Part shown: piece after piece, positions 13,301 through 23,793 of the stretch
How the letters are laid out: every line of letters begins with the position of its first letter
Numbering within the stretch: position 1 is the first letter of the stretch
Assembly: GCA_036320915.1 (NCBI GenBank)
Contig: JAXBDG010000005.1
Span: 1,302,001 to 1,366,000 of the forward strand
Source: Linnemannia elongata
Lineage: Eukaryota; Mortierellomycota; Mortierellomycetes; Mortierellales; Mortierellaceae
DNA: 64,000 nt
Direction of reading: 5' to 3'
The notes under the pieces: model-generated
Databases searched by the model: none
The model's input: only the letters and a program-made list of their open reading frames with translations
What the model was told of the DNA's origin: nothing
Made by a program: the position numbers and the translations under genes

Positions 13301-14446
13301 CTCGCGACTGCGATAAAGTCATGTAGGTAGAAAGGTTCAAACGTAAATGTCAGTGCCAGTTGTTGATAACCTAAAACCTGCCAATGTCCCGAGCTTAGTG
13401 TACTCCAAATGCCACCTACCTAAGCAAGGAGCAATCAACGACGCGTTCCATATCCTCGATGCCTCGACCGCGCTTGTCAACAACTCTGACGAGGTACTGT
13501 CCTGGCTCCTCAGGTGGGGAAGCGCCATTCTTAACAGTCGTCCACTCGTCCTCTGGTAAAACCTTCCGGATCACAGCGCTGTAACTATTCAAGTCAATGT
13601 ATGTCAAATGACAATTTCAGTGTAAAATTCCAATGTCATGTTTCCTTATCGACTACCAACACAGACCCATGTCTGGAGGTCCCTCGAACGCTACCTTGTT
13701 CCATCCCAAGCCACAGTGACAAGTTCGTTCAAAAAGTACACGTTCTTGAACTTTGCAAAAGCATCATCGACAACTGCATCGATCCTAGCAGTTTCTATAA
13801 GTTTGAACACAAACAACGAGTGTATCCGTTAGTGAAAAGGACACATCGCTTTGGCTCTTGCCATCATATTCAAGTGCGCGATCCGATGCAACAACACGTC
13901 AATGTCATAGAAACGTACGGAATTGAACAAATTCCAGCAATGGCTTTCGAAGCTGGGCGGGAAAATTGTTGGCGACCATGGACTTTTCCTTGTGTTCAGA
14001 CTCAAGCGCCTCTTCGAAGGTCAATCCTGACTTTCCTGTTGTCTCGCACTGCCAGTTCTTTTGTTTGTAAAAGAAGTATCGATTGATATAGTCCCTAATC
14101 AAGTAGGCAAAAAAAGAGAACAAATATGCATGGCAGATACATCAGATAGCCGTTAGATCGAAAAGGTTAAGGACATGATGAATTGCGCTTTGCTGGTGTT
14201 CTCGCAGCGGTTTGAGGTCAAGGTGAGCCAAGTTTCAGCAAACTAGTATGCGCTGCGAGGTGCTAGAAGAGTTGAATGGCAAACGTCATGAGGACCGATG
14301 AGAGCAGGTAAGGACAAGATCACTTACTCATAGGTTGTAAAGATCTCGTTGGTGAACCGCATCATGTACACTGGAGTGTTCTCCTCAAAGTCATCGGCAC
14401 TGGGAGTAGGCACTGGCTTGATCGCCTTTCGTTTCAAAAGCGGCAT
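10360..14446 (-). CDS. ITC1: ITC1/ACF1-like WAC-DDT-WHIM subunit of an ISWI remodeller
   Basis: Accessory subunit of an ISWI-family nucleosome-spacing complex (yeast Isw2-Itc1, animal ACF/WSTF). Thirteen exons in transcript order: 14328-14446, 13919-14094, 13695-13794, 13420-13584, 13211-13307, 13014-13109, 12627-12904, 12116-12536, 11850-12022, 11675-11755, 11454-11588, 10675-11359 and 10360-10581; 915 residues. The WAC DNA-binding domain begins at once (MPLLKRKAIKPVP, then NEIFTTYEDYINRYFFYKQK, CETTGKSGLTFEEALESE). DDT lies near residues 320-385 (ALVMSWQFMNSFRSTPLKLS). WHIM1 is near 490-580 (YPSLPYEDKVSILVFLVETA) and WHIM2/3 near 690-740 (SRRYGIARVRPLGKDRFYNR). A charged coiled coil separates the two WHIM parts. 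No PHD finger or bromodomain follows, so it is ITC1-like in architecture rather than full ACF1/BAZ. Confidence 0.93.
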
Positions 14447-15346
14447 CTTGCTGTTTTGTGCGCCTGCGTGGTTGAGATGAGAAGGTGCTGTCTGATTGAC
14501 GATCGAAGAAGGTTCTCAGTGGGTGTTCAGCGAACAGCGGTGGTGGAGATCAGAAAGGAAGGGAAGTGGTGAAATGCAATTGGTGTCTTTGTCCTTTGTC
14601 CTGAACGGATGTCCTGTTGATCTGAATGGAGGAGCGAGAGCGAAAAAGGAAGATGAAGAAGAGGGAGAAGAATGAGAAGAGGAGAGCGCAGGAAAACAAA
14701 TAACAAAGGAAGACCACCGACTTGAAAGCCCTCCTTCGTCCCTTCTCCCTCCTCCCTGAGGCCAGTCGTCGTGTTTGCAGTCCTCCGCCGTGGCGAGTCA
14801 CTTTCAAGGGTCTCGACGCTGGTGCTCAAATTTTGCAACTTGCTATCCATTGACCAGTTCTTATTGCAGGTAGGCTGCGGTCCTGATGAAGAGCAGGCTT
14901 TCAGCATGGGGTCGTTTTGGACTGTACAGAAAGACTCTTATTCTCTTACTTGAAGAGACAGCATGTCTTGTTTGGGGGATGTATGTATCCCCCCAAACAA
15001 GATATACTGTCGTTTCAAGCGCAGGACAAAAGTGACTGGCGTTCCTACGGACGATGCAGCATTTGCGATCGTAGGTGCGCGACCCCCTCGCGTCAAAAAA
15101 AAAAAAAAAAGAAAAGCGAGCGGAGGTCTTTTTTTTATTTTTTGATTTTGTGGAAAATGAAATCCTCGATTGGTTCAGCCAGAAGCGCGCTCCCATTTTT
15201 TTCATTTTTTCGCTCTAAAGGACCGCACCCATCGCTGTTTTCATTTTTCTCTCTTCTTTTCTTCTCATCACTTCTTTTCTCAACACACATATTCACTCAC
15301 ACACTCACTCCCACTCACTCTCCCACCCCACCCTACAACTACTAAA
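14447..15346. promoter_or_regulatory. Divergent upstream region of ITC1 and histone H1
   Basis: A 900-base region between divergent starts. It contains purine-rich sequence on the ITC1 side (14620-14740), a near-perfect long inverted repeat (listed separately), an A16 run at 15095-15110, and a CT-rich leader just before H1. No coding sequence recognised. Confidence 0.55.
14949..15019. repeat. Long inverted repeat (30-bp arms, 11-base loop)
   Basis: The left arm 14949-14978 and the right arm 14990-15019 are reverse complements at 26 of 30 positions. The 13 innermost pairs are perfect (TCTTGTTTGGGGG with its complement). The loop is 14979-14989. Two of the four mismatches would be G-U pairs in one RNA strand. 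The element could form a stable hairpin in RNA or a cruciform in DNA. It lies about 330 bases upstream of the H1 start and about 500 upstream of the ITC1 start. No target-site duplication is obvious, so a transposon origin is only a possibility. Confidence 0.85.
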
Positions 15347-16785
15347 ATGACCACCGCTCGCACCAAGAAGGCCGACGCTGAAGCCGCTGCCACCGCTGCT
15401 GCCACCCCCGCCGTCCCTGCCCCCGTCAAGGCTGCCCCCGTCAAGAAGGCCAAGGCCGCTCCTGGCACCAAGAAGGAATCCGAGCACCCTACCTACAAGG
15501 TACCATACCGAACCACACCTTGGCTCGACTTGACTCGACCTGGCTCGACTCGTCTTCATCCGACCCTTCACGACAGCATCATCGCCCTGAGGCTACCCCT
15601 CTTTTTTTTGTCCTTTTGATACGCACCAAAAAAAAAAAAAAAAAAAAAAAAGCGGGAGGGTCATGCCCACATTTTTTTTTTTTGGGATAAAAAAAAGTTG
15701 GCTCAGGACCAAGGAGACAAAAACCAGCTGTATAGCCAAAGTTGACGAAAAGACATACCATGGTCGGTCTCTTGTTGACTCGCGAGAAGGATGGCATCCA
15801 CAGGCGCCAGGAACTTTTTACAAAAGTGTCATCGTTGTCGATATCGCCCTATGGGCAACCGCATTCCGATGAAAGACGTTTTTTATTTCCCCTCTCTGGA
15901 CTCAGTCACCATATGGTGAACAAAAAAAATTCTGACTTGGGTTCGATATTTTTTTTGAGCATGGTATCATGCCATGGGAAAAACAGAGTGTTCGAATCTC
16001 GGACTTACTTGCTACTATCCCTCCCCTTCTACTTATCTGATACATGACAACCATGCTAACAATCCCGCCTCTGTCTCACCCTTTGGTGGTTTCTCTATGT
16101 CATTAGGAGATGATTATTGCCGCCCTCGTCCACCTCAAGGAGCGCAACGGCTCCTCCCGTCAGGCCTTGAAGAAGTACATTCTCGGCAACTACAAGGTTG
16201 GCGAAAACTCGGATCAGCACTTCAACGCCGCCATCAAGCGCGGTGTCGAGGCCGGTGATTTCACCCAGCCCAAGGGTCAGTCTGGCCCCGTCAAGCTCGC
16301 CAAGAAGGAGCCCAAGAAGAAGGTCGTCAAGGAGAAGAAGGAGCCCAAGGAGAAGAAGGCCAAGAAGGCCGCTGCCAAGAAGGCTGCCCCCAAGAAGGCC
16401 GCTGCCAAGAAGGATACCACCAAGAAGGACGCTACTAAGGTAAGCATCGTCGACTGATGGTTCATTTCGATATTCTGGCGTACTTTTGAAAGTGAATTTG
16501 ATGCAGGATGCAATCGTCGAAACGTTCGACTTTCCATCATCAATGGCTTGCCCACTTTTTTATCAGCGTACACTATCAGGCCATTCACATCGACTCGACA
16601 TATTCTTATCAACCTTGTAGAAGGCTGCCCCCAAGAAGGCCACCGCTGTCAAGAAGGCCGTGAAGAAGGCCGAGGCCAAGAAGCCTAAGGAGAAGAAGGC
16701 TGCTGCCCCCAAGGAGAAGAAGGCCAAGGCGCCCAAGGCACCCAAGGCGCCCAAAAAGGCTGCCGCCCCTGCCCCCAAGGCCTAA
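15347..16785 (+). CDS. H1: Linker histone H1
   Basis: Three exons (15347-15499, 16107-16439, 16621-16785), 216 residues. An Ala/Lys/Pro-rich N-terminal tail leads into a winged-helix globular domain at about residues 47-120. Its recognisable parts are [38 protein letters not shown] and [20 protein letters not shown] Lys/Ala/Pro tail with repeated KKAA and PKK blocks follows. H1 binds linker DNA at the nucleosome dyad and compacts chromatin. Intron 1 (607 bases) falls inside the first helix region, and intron 2 interrupts the basic tail. Use of introns suggests ordinary polyadenylated expression, and a standard AATAAA is present downstream. Single copy in the window. Confidence 0.96.
15628..15651 (+). 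repeat. A24 homopolymer in histone H1 intron 1
   Basis: Twenty-four consecutive A on the sense strand near the 5' end of the 607-base intron. Unlike other intronic runs here it is A, not T, on the sense strand. Confidence 0.9.
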
Positions 16786-17398
16786 GTCAGCGACTGACGG
16801 TCCTGGTCTCCTGTTGTCGTGATGGGAAGAGCATCGCAGGATATGAGTGACAAACCCGACAGGATCGGAACTCATAGCGGACATTGATGTCTCCTTCCCG
16901 GTGCACCATTTTTTTCGACAACTTTTTTTTTTCTCTCCTTCGTTCTTTGCGTTTTCACCTTCTGCCCTTTCCATCTCCACTTGCAGTTTGGTCGCTTAGG
17001 ATTTGTTTCCCTTTTGGAAGCCTAATATCTCGTTTTTGTTCTTTTCTCTGTTTCCGTTGTTACCTCCATGTTCATCCCCATGGTGTCTTTTCTCAATTGC
17101 TTTTTGTAAACTACCTCTGTAATATTCATTGCGAATAAAAATCATTACTCAAACCTATGGATGCAATTTGAGCTATTGTTTTTTGGTGGTCTTGGATGCT
17201 CACTTCGAAGAGCATGAGCAAGCTGTGCGACGGCAGATTATGTTTTTTTTATTTCTGCTTCATCGATTAAGGGGACGTGTCATCTTTGGCCGGAAGGACA
17301 GAAAAAGGCACAAAAGTCGGTCACCAGGGGCAGAAGTGTGCAAGAAGTTGTTTCTTTTCATCGCCAACCCCCACCACCAACCAACCGCCAACATCATC
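16786..17398. other. Intergenic: H1 3' UTR and EB1 leader
   Basis: A T-rich H1 3' UTR of about 350 bases ends at an AATAAA (17134-17139). The rest is the EB1 upstream region, with a short C/A-rich leader at 17365-17398. No further gene seen. Confidence 0.5.
17134..17139 (+). terminator. AATAAA polyadenylation signal of histone H1
   Basis: A canonical hexamer 349 bases after the H1 stop and about 260 before the next start codon. Confidence 0.5.
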
Positions 17399-19064
17399 AT
17401 GTCTGAGAGCAGAGGAGAACTTATCGCCTGGGTCAACGAGCTGCTCCAGCTCAACTACACCAAGGTCGAGCAGCTGGGAACAGGTACCCTTTTTCTTCTT
17501 CACACCTTCTCCCTCCTTTCAGCGACACTCATTCTCAACATCTTTACTTTCGCTTCACAGGAATCACCACCAAGGTCTTTTTCTTTTTTGTACACTAAAG
17601 AGAACGCGGAAGGCACTGGCTTGCGAATCACCAGTGGTCGACTCCCGTTTCATCAAACAATGAGGACATAGATGTAGACGGATAGAAGTTCAGCTCTCTC
17701 AACACAGCACCGCTCATGGGAAACTGCATTCCCTCTCTGTGTCTCGTTTTCAGGAGAGTGGAGGGAGTGCTCCTAAAGGAGTCAACAAACCCGCATGCCT
17801 TTATTTGCTAACGCTTCTCTGCAACCCTTTTTATTTTTGGTGTTCATCGACAATAGGTGCCGCTTATGCCCAGATTATGGACTCCATCTATGGTACGACG
17901 ATGATTGCAGATAAAGTGGGCAAGGATATCGAGATGTTGCATCACCCAAACTGCTATCTGACCTCGCCATATATTTGTTGCCATTGTTGTTTTTCACGTG
18001 TAGGTGACCTCCCCATGCAGCGTGTCAAGTTTGCTACCAAGCACGAGTATGAATATCTCGGCAACTACAAGGTCCTTCAGACCTGCTTCACCAACCGCAA
18101 GATCGACAAGGTAGAGTCCCCGCAACAGGAGTCAAGGAAGAATTAACAGGATGGCCAACAGTAGAGGAGTTCTTTTTCACGGGTCGCTGGACACTCTAGT
18201 CGATCTTTTTTTTTTTGTCTGTCTGACAATTGATGTTCTTTCTTTTTGACAGGCTGTCCCTACTGAGCGCCTCATGAAGTGCAAGATGCAGGACAATCTT
18301 GAGTTCTTGCAGTGGATCAAGAAGTACTGGGACCGCAACTTCCCCGGTGACCACTACGATGCCGCCGCTCGCCGTGGCGCCGCCAACGAGCCCTTGGCTG
18401 CTGCCAACAGATCCACCAGCTCACCCGCCAGGAGAGCCATGAACAACAACGGAGGTCAGTATTAACGTCTACTCCAATCAGTCTGGCGCATTCAATTTAT
18501 CAGAACGATGGTATTGGCGAAGCCTACGGAATTCATTAACCCTGGTCGTACCTCATTATCATGACAATAGCCAACCGCTCAATGTCTGGACGTGGCTCGA
18601 CCGACCATCTTTCGGCTGCTGCCAACAGATCGCTCCGTGGACCAAGCCCCGACCACTCTGTTGTTTTGGCGTTGCAAAAGGAGCTTCAGGAGGAGCGCAC
18701 CACTGTTGCTGCTCTTGAGAAGGAACGCGACTTTTACTTTGGCAAGCTCAGAGATATTGAGGTCTTGATCCAGCAGGAGTCCGAGGCAAGCCCTGACACT
18801 GCCGAGATCCCCTTGTTGAAGGCAATTCAGGCCGTCCTTTACAGCACAGAGGTAAATTAGATGGAAGCAGAATGCAATGTGCTCTCAATCTCGATTTTTT
18901 TTATTTTTTTTACTTTGTTTACCTTTCACTTTGCGCAAAAATATCTTCACATACGGATCTACGTTAACCATATACCCCTTTGTTTGCCTTTGTAGGAGGG
19001 TTTCGAGATCCCACTCGAGGAGCATCCTGCGGAAACCGAAGAATACCCTGACGAGACCTTCTAA
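17399..19064 (+). CDS. MAL3: EB1-family microtubule plus-end tracking protein (Bim1/Mal3)
   Basis: Autonomous plus-end tracking protein that recruits CAP-Gly and SxIP partners to growing microtubules. Six exons: 17399-17483, 17857-17892, 18004-18110, 18253-18454, 18571-18851 and 18996-19064; 259 residues, close to the family length. The N-terminal calponin-homology domain covers residues 1-130 (RGELIAWVNELLQLNYTKVE, GAAYAQIMDSIYGDLPM, VKFATKHEYEYLGNYKVLQ, FLQWIKKYWDRNFPG). A Ser/Asn-rich linker precedes the EB1 coiled coil and four-helix bundle (LQKELQEERTTVAALEKERD, FYFGKLRDIEVLIQQE). The acidic tail ends EEYPDETF, resembling the aromatic-ended EEY/F motif read by CAP-Gly domains. The 36-base second exon is easily missed by gene finders. 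Confidence 0.96.
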
Positions 19065-19591
19065 AGCGAGGAGGAAGAATGAAAGAGAATACACATTTGA
19101 ATTTTTGCAAGGTCCTTTTCCTACATAGTCGCGTTTGCGTTGAATTGATAAAAGTAGTCATTTTGCGTTCCATACCCTCGATGACCGTCTTGCTCTTGAC
19201 ATTTTCTTGGATCCTCCCTCACTTTGGCTCCCCACGTCTTGCCTTTTATTATCACAAAGGCAAGGGCACATGTTGAACCAGTGCAGGTGGAGCGCCGTAA
19301 ACAGGACTATGGGATGATCAAATTACTCAAGGATACATGGATACGAGCAAAGGCTTGCCTGGTTTGGTTTGGCTTGTTATTATTTAGGACAAGGTTCTTG
19401 TATGCAGGGACCCCGAACCGGATACCGATAGTAGTTTCAATACCATTTACGATAGGATAGAGGCAAAAAAAAATCTTATCTACGAAGATGATCAAAAAGC
19501 CCTTAAAAGGTCCGGTCGCAAAATAAGCTGGCAGGCTGCAGCTCCAATGGGTTCATTCACTTTCTTACACCAGCACAAGTTCACTGTCATC
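19065..19591. other. Intergenic between EB1 and DRG1
   Basis: A 527-base spacer with the EB1 3' UTR and the DRG1 leader. No canonical AATAAA was noted, and no gene or repeat. Confidence 0.4.
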
Positions 19592-21796
19592 ATGGTGAGA
19601 AGCCAGGAAATAGCAATGCGGCACGACAATGAGACTACGATGAGGAGGAGAAACACTACAACTGCAGAGGAACAAGCATGACTGAGCACCTTTGTCTTTG
19701 CCCCTCGTTTTCGGATTCATTGATCATTCTGTAGGGTATTCTGGAAAAGATCGCCGATATCGAGAAGGAGATCTCGAAGACTCAAAAGAACAAGGGTAAG
19801 CAAGGGTCAAGAAAGGAAATAACATTCGTTGGTCTTTCTTAACAAGCCGCATGGAAACAGGACGTAGCCCTTTATTGCGACAAGAAAGCTGACAGGACAC
19901 GCCACTTTCATTTGTCTCGATCGCACTGCACACATAGCTACGGAGTACCACTTGGGTCTGTTAAAGGCCAAGTTGGCCAAATACCGCGTCCAGCTCTTGG
20001 ATCCCGGCAAGTCTGCCGTCAAGGTAAGCATTGAGTACATTCAATTGCACAGTGAGATACCTGTGGAATTCTCAGTTGACACCATAACTCACTGCTTGTT
20101 ATCCTCCTGCGTTCATCTGGAATAGGGAGAGGGATTCGATGTCATGAAATCGGGAGACGCACGAGTGGCGCTCATTGGGTTCCCCTCGGTCGGAAAGTCA
20201 ACCCTCCTCAACAAATTGACGAACACCCACTCGGAAGCCTGCGCCTATGAGTTCACAACGTTGACCTGTATCCCCGGAAAGATTGAGTACAACGGAGCCA
20301 ACATCCAGCTTCTGGATCTTCCTGGTATTATCGAAGGAGCCGCCCAGGGCAAAGGACGTGGTCGTCAGGTAATGCGCAGGATAACTTTCGGCAGGGGACA
20401 GGATACTGGATATGACGATGGAACTTCTACATACAGTTTTACTGATACCTGTCCTTGCATTTTTATGGATGAAAATAGGTTATCGCTGTCGCCAGAACAG
20501 CAGATTTGATCATGATCATGTTGGACGCCACCAAATCTGCTACCCAGAAGGAGCTCCTGGAGGCTGAATTGGAAGCCGTCGGGATCCGTCTGAACACGCA
20601 ACGACCCAACGTCTACTTCAAGGTGCGAGACAAACATCACACGCACTATGGACCAGCAGCATGATGGATGAAGATGTGTTCTCGTCAATAAGGTAATAAT
20701 TGCTTGACACAGTTTATTGACCCAATGTATATTTTTTCCTTCTACTATTGCACGTCAAATATAGATCAAGACTGGAGGCGGAATCAGTTTCAACGCCACA
20801 TGCAAGCTCACCACGTTGACGGAAAAAATGGTCTACCATATTCTTCACGACTATAGTAAGTTCTTCTTTGGTAGAAACCGAACACGACTATTGACGATGA
20901 ATAGCTTGGTGTCTATGAAGGATGCTAATCGACTCTGCCATCCTTTGTGCATCTTGAAAATAGAAATTTTCAATGCCGAGGTCCTAATCCGTGAGGATAT
21001 CACCGTTGACGAGTTCATTGATGTCGTCCTCGGCAACCGCAAATACATTCAGGCCATCTACGTAAGTAACTTTTCCATCGCACAGGAGTGTACCCTGCTA
21101 TATACATATGCTATTCAAGGGCACCATATGTTAACACGCCAGTTTCCACGTTCACTTATGATGCATAGTGCTACAACAAGATTGACTCGATTACAATCGA
21201 GCAGATTGACGAGTTAGCTCGTACACCCAGGACTGTCGTGATGAGTTGTGAGATGGATCTGAACATGGATTTCCTGGTAGAGACGATCTGGAAGAATTTG
21301 AACCTGCTGCGCGTGTATACTAAAAAGAGAGGCGAGTACCCCGATTTCGAGGGTGGCTTGATTATCCGTGCAGGATCCACCATCGAGCATGTGGTACGTA
21401 TTGTCTTCCTCGCCCGTTCTTTGTTTGCTACTTTATGCGCTGGTTGTTTAACTATACTAATGACATTATTTATTACTTTTTTTTTTTACCTCTGCTGACT
21501 TGCCGTGTTTCTTTTTCCTATATCTAGTGTCACGCTATTCACAGATCGTTGGCTGCAGAATTCAAGTACGCGCTTGTCTGGGGTCGTTCTGCAAAGCACA
21601 ACCCCCAGCGTGTGGGTCTCTCACACCTAGTGGACAACGAGGACGTTGTACGTATACTTACCGGCCGTTTTATTCTCCTCTTGGTTGATTGGACATTGGC
21701 GCTGAATCAGACAACAAGGTCGTGTGAATTAATCATATCCTTCTGGATCTTTTTATTCGTTGACACTATTAGATTCAAGTCGTCAAGCGTCGCTAA
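19592..21796 (+). CDS. RBG1: DRG1/Rbg1 developmentally regulated GTP-binding protein
   Basis: OBG/HflX-superfamily TRAFAC GTPase that acts with DFRP1/Tma46 on stalled ribosomes. Ten coding segments: 19592-19594, 19735-19795, 19938-20023, 20126-20368, 20479-20622, 20765-20855, 20964-21061, 21169-21393, 21528-21647 and 21773-21796; 364 residues (human DRG1 has 367). A helical N-terminus ([20 protein letters not shown]) is followed by G1 GFPSVGKST, the switch region [11 protein letters not shown]3 DLPGIIEGA and G4 NKID. A C-terminal TGS domain contains [14 protein letters not shown] and ends IQVVKRR. The first coding segment is the bare ATG, split from the rest by a GTGAGA donor. This is chosen because the family begins MGILEKI and no other start gives that. 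The S5D2L insertion sits within the G domain. Confidence 0.95.
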
Positions 21797-22913
21797 AGTA
21801 CAGGACAGACATGTTGGCAAAATGAATAAATGCAATGAACAGAAAACAACGTTAAATAGGTGTACGAGGTTTTCATATCAATGGGTCCTTTTTCTTCTCT
21901 TTCAGCTGTTTTTTGAGAAAGCAGCTAATTAATAACTCCAATGGCTTCAAGGCCTCTGGTCTAAGGGTGTGTCGAGGGTAAGACTTTTTTGCGACGTTGA
22001 TGTGGGTCAGCATGTGGCTATGTCTGCAAGTCCTTTTTGTCCTCATCTTTCTTCTTATTGCAGGAGAGATAATGCGCCTTCATGAGAAACTAGATGCGCG
22101 TGCATATTTGTTCAAGGGAGAGATGTTATTTAAGACGCATGATTCTCACGATTGAAAACTTTTTTGGGAGGTGTTCAAGCTATCAACAAAGAGCCTGAAG
22201 ACAGTGCCTTGTATGTAGGTGTGTGCGCGGGGCTGTTTATGTGAGTGTGGGGGGTTGAAGGCTCTCAGGTGCCATTCGCAGCTTGAGGGAGATGAATATA
22301 ATGTCCGAGGGTGTCCATCTCGCATTAATGAACAACAAAAGGTCTCGCAAACCCTGCCGGCTGATAAAAAGATGGAAGGTAAAACAGATGTAGCTCTATA
22401 ACACAGATTAGATGCTTTGTGTTTATATGAGTATAACGCCCTTTTTATTGTCGGTAGAGGTGTGTGTGTGTGTAACTGCAATGAATGGACGTGTTATATA
22501 TGGTGACAAAAAAAAGAAAAAAAAAATACACCGCCGAAAAAGAGAGGCAAAAGAGTGAGAATAAAAAAAAAAGTGCTCTCATACATAGACGAACAGGTTG
22601 TGAGCCCAAGAAGAGGCCTAGTCCCCTTCTGTGCGGAATCTTTTTTGTCGCAATTCACAGTTCGACTCGTGTGTGCCATGATTCTCTTATGGCAGGAAGA
22701 GGGGCCAAGGCACAACCAAAAACCAGCCCATCCTTAATTGTTTATTTTAATATCTTGTCCCACTGTAATGCATTGTGTTGTTTATCCCATCTCGCTTTAC
22801 GCGGAAGAATAAGAGGAGGGCTATGATAGTACGCGCATGTTGGGGCATCAGGTTGTTTTGCCGTTAAGTCTTTTTTTCTTGCGACGAGGTAAGTCAGAGG
22901 TGGGTGAAGGTGC
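21797..22913. other. Intergenic 3' of DRG1 and 3' of the small membrane protein
   Basis: A 1.1-kb region between convergent genes. A/T-rich with short A runs near 22506-22575 and a (GT)n run near 22460. Short ORFs here lack recognisable content. No gene supported. Confidence 0.45.
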
Positions 22914-23424
22914 CTATTGATCAAGTTCCATAATCAGTTCAGGTACCATCAGTGTCAGTTGCTCGTTCCTGAAATTAAGCGCAAGCAGTGTTCCAGGATT
23001 TCTTTTGTTGTGATATATGTTGTGTGCACAAATAGGCTACAACATAGAAAATAGCCTCATCTATCTCCTCCTTTCTTTGCTGTCGTTGTCGTTGTCGTTG
23101 TTTTTATTGTTGTTGTGTTGTGTTTGTTGTTGTTGTTTGCTCTCAGATATCGCTCCGCTCTCATTTCTCGTCTCTTCTCTTGAACTTTTTTGCTCGGGAT
23201 GCTCGGCCTTCCCTCGTCTTCGCTTACCTGCTTACTAGCATGCTTACTCGGGTATTCCTCCCTGTCGGGTCTGCATAAGTTGTTATTTTTCTGACCGGGA
23301 ATAAACAGAGTCCAATGAGGACTGCAGTCGTTGCGGCAATGAAGAATGGAAGAAAAACAATGGGCAGAAGCCAGTGTACCGGCGTAAACCCCCAGTTGTC
23401 TTCCTTTTTTGTGCGGGGTTTCAT
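22914..23424 (-). CDS. Small single-pass membrane protein, unknown family
   Basis: A two-exon model, 23228-23424 then 22914-22968, 83 residues. It starts MKPRTKKEDNWGFTPVHW. One strong hydrophobic helix follows at about residues 18-44 (WLLPIVFLPFFIAATTAVLI and GLCLFPV), then a basic stop-transfer (RK) and a polar tail. Splicing joins ...SMLVS to RNEQLTLMVPELIMELDQ through a strong AG|GTAAGC donor and a TTTCAG|G acceptor with matching phase. The second exon closes at once with a stop, as expected of a true last exon. The positive-inside charge pattern is ambiguous, since both flanks are basic. It is divergent from the kelch gene with a 369-base spacer. I recognise no family; small accessory subunits of membrane enzymes look like this. 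Conservation has not been tested, so the gene remains a prediction. Confidence 0.5.
23084..23141 (+). repeat. (GTT/GTC)n trinucleotide tract
   Basis: An imperfect array of GTC and GTT units inside the proposed intron of the small membrane protein gene (CAA/GAC on its sense strand). Confidence 0.75.
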
Positions 23425-23793
23425 CGGTTGAATTAGAACACTCAGGCACCACTATTCCCCCTTCTTGCCCTCTTGTTTCCTCTCCTCTCTTCTTTTCTCT
23501 CACACCTTTCTTCCACTCACATACCCTACCTTCCCTCCCTTCCCTCCAGCCTCTCCTCCTTCCCTCACTCCCTCCTTTCCTTCCTTCTTTTCGCCACTCC
23601 CTTCCTCCATCTCCCTCTCTTCATCCCGGCGACCACGCTCCTTGAAACCCCATCTCATCCGACTCATTCCTCCGATTCACCTTCGGCACACCCCCACTAG
23701 ACTCAAAGCCTCTCCTTAATTATTTATTTCAACCTCCTCTACCTTCCCCACTCAACTTCCCTTACTTCCAACGGCCCTTATTCATATCACATA
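23425..23793. promoter_or_regulatory. Divergent upstream region with long pyrimidine-rich leader
   Basis: From about 23455 to 23790 the plus strand is almost entirely C/T with few purines and directly precedes the kelch-protein start codon. The same composition precedes the PEX11, RING-CH and 7TM-RGS starts and, on the minus strand, the NDR kinase and methyltransferase starts. A leader or promoter role is inferred from position. Confidence 0.55.

Noticed and set aside
15020..15111. SINE-like element ending in an A16 run beside the inverted repeat
   Set aside because: No polymerase III A/B boxes, no target-site duplication, and no second copy among the other A runs in this window.
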